Shown here piece by piece: positions 35,666 to 43,939 of a stretch of DNA of 64,000 bases. The notes under the pieces were generated by a model. That model made no database searches. It was not told the DNA's origin and saw nothing but the letters and a program-made list of their open reading frames with translations. Location of the stretch: assembly GCF_006440735.1 (NCBI RefSeq), contig NZ_VFUA01000005.1, forward strand, positions 62,001 to 126,000. Direction: 5' to 3'. The translations under genes were made by a program, and so were the position numbers. Within the stretch, counting starts at the first letter, position 1. Each line of letters begins with the position of its first letter. This DNA is from Mesorhizobium sp. B2-7-1. GTDB lineage: Bacteria; Pseudomonadota; Alphaproteobacteria; Rhizobiales; Rhizobiaceae.

Positions 35666-36802
35666 CTATCCCAGCATCGCCAGACGCTCGAGGAAGCGCC
35701 CTTTCCCGGCATGGCGCTCACGGATCGACTGAAGTCGGACATGAAATTCCTCGATCGCGCCCCGCTTCTCGGCAAGCGCCAAGAGATCGGAAAGAAGCGC
35801 CGCCGCTTTGTCGTAGCCGGCCGGATTGCGCCGCCCGATCTCGATCTCGACCTCTTCCCAGACGTTTTCACCCCGCTGGCGAAGGGCCTCGACCCGGACA
35901 TCGCGGGCCTTCTCTTCCGCTTCTGCTTGCAATCGCCGCTGCTTTTCCGCCAGCTCCGCCTCGGCGCGCTCGCGGGCAAGGCGAATTTCTTCGGCCCGAG
36001 CCTGCAGATCCGCTGCTGTGCGCAAAGCGCCGGGCGAAATTGTCGTTTCGGCTTCCAAACGTTCCCGAATCCTGGCCCGCAACTCGGCGGACATGTTGGG
36101 CTCGCCGCTGAAAACCCGCATGAGCAGACCGGTTTTCTCAGCGTCGCTCATCGCCGCGACCACCCGCCGGGCCATATCCGGCGACGGGCCGTCGGGAGCC
36201 GTTGCCGCGCTTCGCTCGGCCGCTGCCTGGACGAGATCGTGATCGATACCGAAGAAGGCGGCAAACGCTTCGAGTGCCTCGGTCAGCGGCCCAATTCCCG
36301 GCATCGGCTCCGGCGCATCGGGTTCGATCGCGTCAACTTCGACAGCCATCAGCCAAGTCAGATAGAAAAGCCGAAGATCACCTGCGAGCAAGTCGGCCCG
36401 CAGCGGCCCCAGGGCCGCGAGCCAACCCGAGTCCTCATCGTCCAGATATTCGAGCTCCAACTCGTCGCGTGAGATGCTTATGACGACGTTCTCGCCGGCG
36501 TCTTCTAGCATGACGTCGTCGGTCGCTGCAAGGAAGGTGCCTATGCGATCCCGATCGACCAGCTTAGCCGGCAGCTTGATCATCAGGCGCCGGGAGCCCC
36601 AGTTGGCGAAATAGAGATGAAGATCGAACCAGCGCGCCATAAGCTCGTCCGGATCGCCCCGGAAATCTCCCCACTCGTAGAAATTGGTGAAGCTGGTTGC
36701 GGTGATCCGCGCCCGCGAGGACAGACCGCGAAGCACCTGGCGATCCGCGTTGCTGAGAGGACGATCGACCGCCTGGAATTCGTAGCATTGGTATTCGCTC
36801 AT
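35666..36802 (-). CDS. Coiled-coil protein of unknown function
   Basis: A 378-residue soluble protein without signal or membrane segments. Residues 1-70 contain ALSSRARITATSFTNF-type sequence (here GLSSRARITATSFTNFYEWGDFRGDP), a conserved block I have seen in unannotated bacterial proteins. Residues 105-150 are acidic, about 235-310 are a charged coiled coil (RARERLEAE, ERAEAELAEKQRRLQAEAEEKA), and the C-terminus (YDKAAALLSDLLALAEKRG) resembles the tail of SWIM zinc-finger proteins. I do not assign a function. The start at 36802 is supported by the conserved MSEYQCYEF beginning. It is divergent from the DUF1186/SEC-C gene with 87 bases between. Confidence 0.78.
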   Translation of the reverse strand: MSEYQCYEFQAVDRPLSNADRQVLRGLSSRARITATSFTNFYEWGDFRGDPDELMARWFDLHLYFANWGSRRLMIKLPAKLVDRDRIGTFLAATDDVMLEDAGENVVISISRDELELEYLDDEDSGWLAALGPLRADLLAGDLRLFYLTWLMAVEVDAIEPDAPEPMPGIGPLTEALEAFAAFFGIDHDLVQAAAERSAATAPDGPSPDMARRVVAAMSDAEKTGLLMRVFSGEPNMSAELRARIRERLEAETTISPGALRTAADLQARAEEIRLARERAEAELAEKQRRLQAEAEEKARDVRVEALRQRGENVWEEVEIEIGRRNPAGYDKAAALLSDLLALAEKRGAIEEFHVRLQSIRERHAGKGRFLERLAMLG

Positions 36803-36889
36803 CGTCGCTCTCAAGATTGACACAAGTATGTGGTTGAAGGATCGATAGCATGCCGCCGGGACGAGGCTCCATCGACGCGACTGGACGCG

Positions 36890-37867
36890 ATGAAAAAAGA
36901 AGATTTGGAAAAGCTGCTTTCTAACGACAGCGGCGACTTCGAGTTGTATCCGATAGACCGCTATCTCCATGCCGTGGCCACCGAACGGCAGGTGCCGGAT
37001 CTCGCAATCGCGGTCTGCACCATGCGGATCGAGGAATCCGCTCCGCACCTGCGCGCGGTCCTTGAACGCGCCGCCGATGGAGAGCCTTTGTCGGACGACG
37101 AAGAGATGCTGCTCTTCCGGGGCGTGTATATTCTCGGCGGCGCCCGCGACAGCCAGGCATGCCAACAGTTGCTGCGTCTGTTGCGCCGCCCTGGCAGAGA
37201 AGTCGACGGGCTGCTTGGCGACGCCATAACCGAAACCCTATCGCGCATCATCGTAGGCGTATTCGACGGCGACGCCGGCGCGCTGTTCGGCATCATTGCC
37301 GACCGCTCCGTCGACGAATTCGTCCGCGACGCGGCCTTTGGCGCGGTGACCTTTTTGACCTGGGAAGGTCGCATCGAACGCGACCGGACCAGGGATTTCG
37401 TGGAGCGGTTCTACAAGGAGAGGCTGGCCGACGACTGGGATTATGCCTGGATCGGCTGGCTGCAGGCCATCGCGATGCTCGCGCTACGAGACCTCGTTCC
37501 GCTTGTCTACAGTGCCTGGGACGAGGACCGTATACCGGAAGATGTGCTTGAACGCAGTGATTTCGAAAGCGACCTGCGGGAAGCCGAGCAGCAACCGGAC
37601 GACATTGGCCGGTTCGACCGCGCCAGTCTGAGCTACATCGAGGATGTCCTTGTGGCGCTGGATTGGACCCGCGGCCTTGGCGACGACGACAGCTTCGAAC
37701 TGGGCGACGACGATTTCGATCTTGACGAGGATGAGGATGGGCAAGCCTCATGGCTGGACCGGGCCAGCGAGACTCCAGCCACCAACCCCTGGCGCGATAT
37801 CGGGCGCAACGATCCGTGCCCTTGTGGAAGCGGCAAGAAATTCAAGAAATGCTGCCTCGCCAGCTGA
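36890..37867 (+). CDS. DUF1186 domain protein with C-terminal SEC-C zinc motif
   Basis: A 325-residue protein. Residues 5-230 are helical and match DUF1186 (TETLSRIIVGVFDGDAGALFGIIADRSVDEFVRDAAFGAVTFL), a HEAT-like repeat region. An acidic tract (DDDFDLDEDEDG) precedes the C-terminal SEC-C motif GRNDPCPCGSGKKFKKCC, which binds zinc as in SecA. SEC-C often mediates docking to ribosomes or translocation partners; the function of DUF1186 is unknown. ATG at 36890 is used; a GTG at 36830 is in frame but would include a non-conserved segment. Confidence 0.85.
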   Translation: MKKEDLEKLLSNDSGDFELYPIDRYLHAVATERQVPDLAIAVCTMRIEESAPHLRAVLERAADGEPLSDDEEMLLFRGVYILGGARDSQACQQLLRLLRRPGREVDGLLGDAITETLSRIIVGVFDGDAGALFGIIADRSVDEFVRDAAFGAVTFLTWEGRIERDRTRDFVERFYKERLADDWDYAWIGWLQAIAMLALRDLVPLVYSAWDEDRIPEDVLERSDFESDLREAEQQPDDIGRFDRASLSYIEDVLVALDWTRGLGDDDSFELGDDDFDLDEDEDGQASWLDRASETPATNPWRDIGRNDPCPCGSGKKFKKCCLAS

Positions 37868-37909
37868 TGACGCGGGATGCCCGGCCCGCCGACAGGCCCG
37901 GCAAAGCCT

Positions 37910-39754
37910 TCAATCCGACCCATCGGCCTGGTGCGCGGCGATCGCGCCGAGGAAGATCTCGCCGAACTCCTTGAGCTTGGCGGCGCCCACACCGTTCACC
38001 TCGGCGAAATCGTCGAGATCTTGCGGTCGGCGTTCGGCCATGTCGATCAGCGTGCGGTCGGAGAACACCACATAGGCCGGCACCTGGCGTTCCTTGGCGA
38101 GCCGCAACCTCAGCGTTTTAAGCGTCGCCAGAAGCGATGCATCCACGCCCTCACCATCCATGGCCGAGCCTTGCGCGGCACGCTTCCTGCCGCGCGCGAG
38201 ACGGTCCCGGCCTTCGACACGGTACTCGAACGCAACCTCGCCACGCCCGAGCGCGCGGCCGCTTTCGGAGATGGCGAGGCCGCCATGGCCGTCGGGATCC
38301 GGCACCAGAAAGCCGCCGGCGACAAGCTGCCGGATGAGCGACAGCCAGACCGGCTTCCTGTGCACGATGCCGGTCTTGAAGCTGGCGAGCTTCTGATGGC
38401 CTCTCGCCAGCACCTTCTCGGTCTCGTGGCCGAGCAGGATGTCGATGACATGGGCGGCGCCGAAGCGCTCGCCGCTCTGCGCGACGGCCGCAAGGATGAT
38501 GCGCGCCTCGGCGCTGCCATCGGCGCGCGGCGCCTGGTCGAGGCAGTTGTCGCAATTGCCGCAGCCTTGAGCCTCCTCGCCGAAATAGCCGAGCAGCACC
38601 TGGCGCCGGCACTGCGCCGTCTCGCAATAGCCGATCAGCGTGTCGAGCCGGCGATGCGCGCGCCTTTTGTGTTCGGGCGAGGTATCCTCGTCGTCGATGA
38701 ACATCCGGCGCGTGCGGATGTCGCCGGCGCCGTAGAGCATATGCGCTTCCGCCGACCGGCCGTCGCGCCCGGCGCGGCCGATCTCCTGGTAATACGCCTC
38801 CAGGCTGCCGGGCAGGTCGGTGTGGAAGACATAGGCGACGTCGGGTTTGTCGATGCCCATGCCGAAAGCGATCGTCGCCACCATGACGACGCCCGACAGG
38901 CTCATGAAGGTGTTCTGGTTCGCCTCGCGCGCGTCCTTGCCCATGCCGGCATGGTAGGCGAGCGCGCGCACGCCGTTCTTCTCCAGGAAAGCCGCCATCT
39001 CCTCGGTCTTGCGGCGCGACAGGCAATAGATGATGCCGCTCTTGCCCTGGTGGCGCTCGATGAAGCGCAGCAGCTGGCGCTTGCTGCCCTGCTTGGGCTC
39101 TATCGCCAGCTTGATGTTGGGCCGGTCGAACCCCAGCACCAGGGTTTCGGCGCGCCCGGCAAACAGCCGCGCCTCGATATCGGCGCGCGTGGCCTCGTCC
39201 GCCGTCGCCGTCAGCGCGATGATCGGCACTTGCGGAAACACGCCGCGCAACTGCGACAGGTCTTCATATTCGCGCCGGAAGGCCGGACCCCATTGCGAGA
39301 TGCAATGCGCCTCGTCGATGGCGATCAGGCCGACCTCGAGCCGGGACAGCGCATCGAGCATTCGTTCCGTCATCAGCCGCTCCGGCGCCATGTAGAGCAG
39401 CCGCGTCTGCCCGGACGCGACGCGGCGCCAGGCCGCGACATTGGCGTCGCGGTCGAGCGAGGAATTGATCGTGTCGGCGGCCACACCGGCGAGCCGCAAG
39501 GCGGCGACCTGATCCTGCATCAGCGCCACAAGCGGCGAGACCACGATGGTGAGCCCGCCCTTGACCAGCGCCGGGACCTGATAGCAGAGCGACTTGCCGG
39601 CGCCCGTCGGCATCACCGCCAGCACATGGCGCCCGGAGAGCAGCGCCTCGATCACCGCCGCCTGGCCGGGCCGGAAATCGTCGAAGCCGAAGACATCCTT
39701 CAGGACGCGCCGCTGGTCATCCTCGGCCCGCGGGCCGGCCGCCTGCGCCGGCAT
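37910..39754 (-). CDS. recQ: ATP-dependent DNA helicase RecQ
   Basis: 3'-5' DNA helicase acting in recombination and repair. The 614-residue protein has Walker A MPTGAGKSLCYQVPAL, DEAHCISQWG, the helicase C motif QEIGRAGRDG, a RecQ zinc-binding region (CGNCDNC), a winged-helix RQC domain and a C-terminal HRDC domain (about 525-600). The ATG at 39754 shares one base with the TGA of the upstream propeller-sulfotransferase gene (TGATG), so they appear co-transcribed. The unlikely pairing suggests chance packing rather than shared function. Confidence 0.95.
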   Translation of the reverse strand: MPAQAAGPRAEDDQRRVLKDVFGFDDFRPGQAAVIEALLSGRHVLAVMPTGAGKSLCYQVPALVKGGLTIVVSPLVALMQDQVAALRLAGVAADTINSSLDRDANVAAWRRVASGQTRLLYMAPERLMTERMLDALSRLEVGLIAIDEAHCISQWGPAFRREYEDLSQLRGVFPQVPIIALTATADEATRADIEARLFAGRAETLVLGFDRPNIKLAIEPKQGSKRQLLRFIERHQGKSGIIYCLSRRKTEEMAAFLEKNGVRALAYHAGMGKDAREANQNTFMSLSGVVMVATIAFGMGIDKPDVAYVFHTDLPGSLEAYYQEIGRAGRDGRSAEAHMLYGAGDIRTRRMFIDDEDTSPEHKRRAHRRLDTLIGYCETAQCRRQVLLGYFGEEAQGCGNCDNCLDQAPRADGSAEARIILAAVAQSGERFGAAHVIDILLGHETEKVLARGHQKLASFKTGIVHRKPVWLSLIRQLVAGGFLVPDPDGHGGLAISESGRALGRGEVAFEYRVEGRDRLARGRKRAAQGSAMDGEGVDASLLATLKTLRLRLAKERQVPAYVVFSDRTLIDMAERRPQDLDDFAEVNGVGAAKLKEFGEIFLGAIAAHQADGSD

Positions 39755-41397
39755 CACCGCGCTCCTGCGGTCAACTTGAGGTCCGGCGTTTCGTAGCCGA
39801 ATTCGCGGCAGAAGCTTTCCACGCGGGCGAGGAACGCCGGCGGAAGGCCATGCAGATAAGTCCGGAATTCTTCATTGCGTTCCCATTTTCTCAGCGACGT
39901 CGCCCGTATCGGATTGTCCGTGTCCCGGCTGTACAGGGTGACCGGCGAAAGGTCGAACGATCGGGCGATCCTCGCCTGGACGATATCCGGTTCGGCGATC
40001 AGCTCCTCATAGCGCAAATAGAAAACGGCTCTTTCGGGATGAGCGTGTCTAAGGCGCATCAATCCGTCGTACTCCGCTTCCCAGCGTTCGGTCGTTACAT
40101 GAAAACGCCGCTCGTTCACCGTCTCCGGATGAGAGCTGGTGAGCACGTCGAACGGATGCCGCACGCAATAGATCAACCCGACCGAGGCAGGCAGATGCTC
40201 GATGTCCTTATGGCTCACATAGGTGCGTTTGACGACCAGATTGAATTGGGGGCGATCCAGTTCGACCAGCGCCTGAAACGGCGCTTCGTCCGCATGGACA
40301 TAGGTATCGTCGAAACACCCCATCAAACGACGGCTGAGCGTGGTTCCACTGCGAGCGCAGCCTGCAATGAAGATCCGTTTGCGAGATGTCATTGCCGAGG
40401 GCAGCCGGGGCGCAGCCTTGCGCAGGCGCCAGAACACTCGCCTTGCGCTACGGCGCAGAGCAGTCGCCGGCGGCCGGCCCGCTTTGATAGGGACGTCGCT
40501 CGACGTGATCTCGGCCAAAGCGATGCCGCTCTCTCCGGCGACGGCGTAGAGCAGCCAGGTGCGGCCGTTCTCCTCGAAAATGGCGGGATCGCGCAATGCG
40601 TTCTCCCTGCCCTCGGCCGCCCCCGTCCGGCTGCGACGGACCGGCAAGCCGGCCCCTTCGAAGTCCATCCGCGGCCGCAGCAATTCGGTCTCGCCCTGCA
40701 CAGTCCAGTTTCGCCAATCCTCGGCGAGATCGATCGTGCCGTGAAGTATCCGTTCCGGCGCGTCGCCCATGCGCGTGTAGTAGACCCGCAACCAGCGACC
40801 GGATTTCTGCAGCGCAAGATGCCGTGGGGTCGGAAGACGCTTCATGGCAGGCAGAACGACCGGACCCCGTTCGAAATCGGAGATGCCGTTTCTGGATCGG
40901 AACACGGTGACGGCTCCTGTCCCGAGAAGACCGTACCACCACTGATCGTGGTGAAAGAACCGCGCATAGAACGGCCCGAGCGGCTCGGAAAGCGGATTGA
41001 AATGAAGGCCGTCACCGGATGTCGCGGCAAAGGTCACCTGGTCTTTCCCGCCTTTTGCCGGTCCATGAAAATACATCACGAAGCGACGATGCCGCTGATC
41101 GACATGAACGTCGGGAGACGCGATGTGGTCCTCGATGAACGGGCATTGATCGAGGGACAGCACCCCGCCGGGATGGATGCGCCACGGACCGTGGATCGAA
41201 TCCGAATAGGCAAGGCGAATATAGGTGCCCCCATGGTCGGCGAAATAGAGATAATAGGCGCCAAGCCGTCCCTCGGCCCAGTCGGGCATGCCGATCAGCG
41301 ACGGCCCGTTGATGTTGATCCCATCGCCGCCAGGCAACATGTCCGGCGACACGATAAGCCCATGCCGACTGGCGGTGAGAATGGGTTGCGCGATCAT
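39754..41397 (-). CDS. Fusion of glycosidase-like beta-propeller and sulfotransferase domains
   Basis: A 547-residue protein. Residues about 1-315 resemble a five-bladed beta-propeller of the GH32/43/68 type (GPSLIGMPDWAEGRLGAYYLYFADHGG, ASPDVHVDQRHRRFVMYFHG, ALRDPAIFEENGRTWLLYAV). From about 340 a sulfotransferase domain begins with the 5'-PAPS-binding loop RIFIAGCARSGTTLSRRL and the later CVRHPFDVLTSSHPETVNERRFH. A separate paralogue of the second domain is encoded at 42476-43222. The protein could sulfate a glycan recognised by the propeller (inference). The start is uncertain: ATG at 41397 follows GGAGG by 13 bases; a GTG at 41463 is alternative. Confidence 0.83.
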   Translation of the reverse strand: MIAQPILTASRHGLIVSPDMLPGGDGININGPSLIGMPDWAEGRLGAYYLYFADHGGTYIRLAYSDSIHGPWRIHPGGVLSLDQCPFIEDHIASPDVHVDQRHRRFVMYFHGPAKGGKDQVTFAATSGDGLHFNPLSEPLGPFYARFFHHDQWWYGLLGTGAVTVFRSRNGISDFERGPVVLPAMKRLPTPRHLALQKSGRWLRVYYTRMGDAPERILHGTIDLAEDWRNWTVQGETELLRPRMDFEGAGLPVRRSRTGAAEGRENALRDPAIFEENGRTWLLYAVAGESGIALAEITSSDVPIKAGRPPATALRRSARRVFWRLRKAAPRLPSAMTSRKRIFIAGCARSGTTLSRRLMGCFDDTYVHADEAPFQALVELDRPQFNLVVKRTYVSHKDIEHLPASVGLIYCVRHPFDVLTSSHPETVNERRFHVTTERWEAEYDGLMRLRHAHPERAVFYLRYEELIAEPDIVQARIARSFDLSPVTLYSRDTDNPIRATSLRKWERNEEFRTYLHGLPPAFLARVESFCREFGYETPDLKLTAGAR

Positions 41398-41842
41398 GCG
41401 GCGGGCTGCCTCCGGCCAACGGCTCCGCCCCGACGACGAGCCCGACTGTTGCGGAGCCTGCACGTCCCAGCCCGGTTCTGCCAGGTCTCAAGCGTCGCTT
41501 GCTCCGCCAAGCCAGCCCCCTTCAAGGATTGATCCTGCCGGCGCCTTCCGCGGTAGGCGCCTTGGCTCGATTGCCGGTCTGGCATCGTTCGGTCTTGTCG
41601 TTTCGATACAACGACGTGCGTTGAAACGGAAGGTCGAAGCCTATCTCGAACAGACACCGCGCAGCTGAGGTGGGACGCTTGTGACGAAATCGTCGAAGCC
41701 TGGCAGGCCCTCACGCCGTCCCGCTTCGGTTCGCGGCGACGCCGACATCGCCGCCGGAGAGAGTTCCTTCAGCCCGTTCCGCGGTGCTATAACGCCAAGC
41801 CACCCGATGAAGGCCAGCGGCCGACGCAAAAGGAACTTTCGC
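41398..41842. other. Intergenic region upstream of the LysE gene
   Basis: This 445-base divergent region lies between the fusion gene and the LysE-type exporter gene. It should contain both promoters. The frames in it have no family features and I see no long palindrome or terminator. An alternative start of the fusion gene (GTG 41463) would take up its left edge. Confidence 0.5.
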
Positions 41843-42469
41843 ATGATCGATCCCGCCACGCTCATCACTTACGTCGCGGTCGTGTTCGGCTTCGTCTTCA
41901 TCCCGGGGCCGGCGACGCTGCTCACGGTCGCACGGGCGACGAGCTCGGGCACGAAGGTCGGCATCGCCACCGGCGCCGGCGTCGCGGCGGGCGATGTTAT
42001 CCACACCATCATGGCGATCGTCGGCATCTCGGCCATCATCGCCGCCTCGGCGATGCTGTTCAGCATCGTCAAATATATCGGCGCGGCCTATCTCGTTTAT
42101 CTCGGTATCCGCGCCATCCTTGAAAAGTCGCCGGCCGACCTGGCGGCCAGGACGCTGCCCATTTCCGCGGGCAAGGCTTTCCGGCAGGCGATCCTGACCG
42201 AAATGCTCAATCCGAAGACCGCTTTGTTCTTCCTGGCCTTCCTGCCGCAATTCGTGCACCCGCAGGGCGGTTTCGTGATGCTGCAGCTGATGGTGCTCGG
42301 CATCATCTTTGTCCTGCTCGGGCTCTTCAGCACAATCGTCTTCGCCGTCAGCGCGGGTGGTCTTGGCTCCTTCCTGCGCCGCAATCCGGCGGTGCTGAAA
42401 TGGCAGGGCAAGGTGGTCGGCGGCATCTATTGCGCGCTCGGCATACGCCTGGCGCTGCAGCAGCGCTGA
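41843..42469 (+). CDS. LysE/RhtB family amino acid exporter
   Basis: Inner-membrane exporter of 208 residues with about six membrane segments. The N-terminus (YVAVVFGFVFIPGPATLLTVARATSSGTKVGIATGAGVAAGDVIH) has the LysE/RhtB signature including PGP. AKAFRQAILTEMLNPKTALFFLAFLPQF is the second conserved region. Substrates in the family include homoserine, threonine and lysine. ATG at 41843 follows AAAAGGAAC. It converges with the second sulfotransferase gene; the stops are 6 bases apart. Confidence 0.92.
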   Translation: MIDPATLITYVAVVFGFVFIPGPATLLTVARATSSGTKVGIATGAGVAAGDVIHTIMAIVGISAIIAASAMLFSIVKYIGAAYLVYLGIRAILEKSPADLAARTLPISAGKAFRQAILTEMLNPKTALFFLAFLPQFVHPQGGFVMLQLMVLGIIFVLLGLFSTIVFAVSAGGLGSFLRRNPAVLKWQGKVVGGIYCALGIRLALQQR

Positions 42470-42475
42470 AATGCT

Positions 42476-43222
42476 TCATTCGGCGGCGCCGGCCCAGGCA
42501 GGCATGTCGTAGCCGAATTCGCGGCAGAAGGCCTGCATGGGTCCAAGAACGGCCGGCGACAGCTGGCCTTCAAGATAGGCGCGGTAGTCTTCGTTGCGCT
42601 CCCATTTGCGCAGCGAGCGCGAGTGGATAGGGCGTTGCCCATCCCTGGAAACCGGCACTCTCGGTCGCAGTCCGAACCGATCCGCGATCCGTTGTTGCAC
42701 GGCGTCCGGGTCGGCGATCGTGTCTTCGTTGCGCACGTAGAAAATGTCGCGCACGGGCTGCGCCTTTCTCAAGCTCAGCAGCGCATCGTATCCCAGCACC
42801 CAGCGGTCGGCCGTGGTATGAAATCGACGCTCCTTCATCGTCTGCGGATGCACGCTGGTAAGCACATCCAAAGGGTGTCGAACGCAATAGACGAGACCGA
42901 TGTCGGCGGGCAGCTTCGCAAGATGAGCGAAGGACCGGGAAGCGCGCTTGATGACCAGATTGTTTTCCTGGCGGTCCAGCAGATAGAATTTCGTATGCCG
43001 CGCCTCGGGCGGCCAGACGAAAGTGTCCTCGAAGCTTTTCATGACGCGTTGCGTCAAGGTCGTTCCGCTGCGCGCGCAACCGGCTATGAATATCTTGTTG
43101 ATCCGCGCGGCCCGCGCATTCGGCCTCGACCGCCAGCAAATTTTGACGGCCGTCACAAGGCGAACAAGCTCCCTGCTTGATCGGGTAATTAGAAAACCAA
43201 CGGCCGCCTGAAGTTTCTGCAC
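42476..43222 (-). CDS. Sulfotransferase family protein
   Basis: A 248-residue soluble enzyme with the PAPS loop KIFIAGCARSGTTLTQRVM (about residues 42-60), the 3'-phosphate-binding region YCVRHPLDVLTS and the family RSLRKWERNEDYRAYL segment near the C-terminus. It aligns with the C-terminal half of the fusion protein at 39754-41397 throughout, so the two arose by duplication. The GTG at 43220-43222 follows AAGGGGAT by 4 bases. Acceptor unknown; not NodH-like in overall sequence. Confidence 0.88.
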   Translation of the reverse strand: MQKLQAAVGFLITRSSRELVRLVTAVKICWRSRPNARAARINKIFIAGCARSGTTLTQRVMKSFEDTFVWPPEARHTKFYLLDRQENNLVIKRASRSFAHLAKLPADIGLVYCVRHPLDVLTSVHPQTMKERRFHTTADRWVLGYDALLSLRKAQPVRDIFYVRNEDTIADPDAVQQRIADRFGLRPRVPVSRDGQRPIHSRSLRKWERNEDYRAYLEGQLSPAVLGPMQAFCREFGYDMPAWAGAAE

Positions 43223-43344
43223 AATCCCCTTGTCCCCCGATCGCGCCGGGTCACATTGCCGTGACCGCCATTAGCTGATTGGCCGATATGCGGGCGGGTT
43301 CCAAGGGTTGGAGACTTAAGGGGGATGTTAAACCTATCTTTACC

Positions 43345-43445
43345 CTGCTGCGGCACCGTTGCCCTCCTGCGGCGATGTTTGAGTACCGCGGCGGCGCGAT
43401 GAGCGCCCAGGCAACAAACCCGCGCTTAACGGCGCGGGTTTTCCT
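43345..43445 (+). ncRNA. Candidate small RNA with CCTCCT loop and terminator
   Basis: Three consecutive stems are visible. CACCGTTGC, loop CCTCCT, GCGGCGATG (43354-43377); GGCGC, GATGA, GCGCC (43393-43407); and the terminator CCCGCGC, TTAAC, GCGCGGG followed by TTTT. An exposed anti-Shine-Dalgarno CCTCCT loop is characteristic of alphaproteobacterial trans-acting sRNAs. No open frame explains the terminator, and no rightward gene ends upstream. The 5' end is a guess; a CTATCT box at 43334-43339 could be a -10 element. No known family is claimed. Confidence 0.55.
43417..43445 (+). terminator. Rho-independent terminator of the candidate small RNA
   Basis: CCCGCGC, loop TTAAC(G), GCGCGGG, followed by TTTTCCTTT. 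It lies in a 350-base region where both neighbouring genes read leftward; reversed, it has AAACCCGCGCC without a T-run beyond GTTTG, so it acts on rightward transcripts. Confidence 0.8.
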
Positions 43446-43447
43446 TT

Positions 43448-43576
43448 CTAGGGCAATCCCAGGAAAAGTGTGAGCGGTTAAGTTCGGCGCCTTCGCCGTA
43501 ACCTTCCGCCCGGAATTGCGTAGAAACAAAGAGGTAGAGCAGTTCGCCGTTTCCGTGAAACGGTGAAATGCTCTAG
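43448..43576. repeat. Family B dispersed repeat, copy next to cupin gene
   Basis: Begins CTAGGGCAATCCCAGGAAAA, contains CGGAATTGCGTAGAAACAAA, GTTCGCCGTTTCCGTG and ends GTGAAATGCTCTAG. It has about 25 more bases in the left half than the copy at 31471-31574. Read leftward, its first TAG is the stop codon of the cupin gene. Confidence 0.88.
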
Positions 43577-43905
43577 CCCAGAAAATCGGCCCGGTAAGGC
43601 GCAAAGCTGTCGACCAGCCGCCCGGCCTCCAGCGCCTTGACGCCGTGCACGAGATTGGACGGCACGATGAAGCTGCTTCCTGTTTCGAGGGTCTCCGATC
43701 GGCCGTCTATGGTGACCTCGAAGCGACCCTCGGCGACATAGCTTGCCTGGACGTGGGGATGCGAATGCAGCGCCCCGATGCCGCCCTTGTCGAAAGCGAC
43801 CTCGACCACCATCAATTCATCCGTGTGGACCAGTACGCGCCGCCTGTTGCCGTCCGCCGTCGGTTCCCAGGCCTTTGCGCCCGCATGGGAAAAAATGTCG
43901 GTCAT
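43573..43905 (-). CDS. Cupin-domain protein (KdgF-like)
   Basis: A 110-residue single cupin. The metal-binding motif is GALHSHPHVQASYVAEGRFEVTIDG, with later SSFIVPSNLVHGVKALEAG. KdgF-type cupins convert unsaturated uronates to 5-keto-4-deoxyuronate; location beside kduD- and uxaC-like genes supports a uronate role, though many cupins are alike at this level. It follows the SDR gene by about 35 bases. The TAG stop lies in a family B repeat. Confidence 0.82.
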   Translation of the reverse strand: MTDIFSHAGAKAWEPTADGNRRRVLVHTDELMVVEVAFDKGGIGALHSHPHVQASYVAEGRFEVTIDGRSETLETGSSFIVPSNLVHGVKALEAGRLVDSFAPYRADFLG

Positions 43906-43939
43906 CGCTTAACATCCGTTCGAAATTGGCAGGAAAGGA

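Noticed and set aside
34853..37867. tRNA-Ser as attachment site of a genomic island
   Set aside because: No integrase, no direct repeat of the tRNA 3' end downstream and no mobility gene in the following 9 kb; the hairpins after it are better read as terminator/repeat.
41394..41714. Leftward open frame upstream of the fusion gene
   Set aside because: No ribosome-binding site, no conserved features and basic low-complexity composition.
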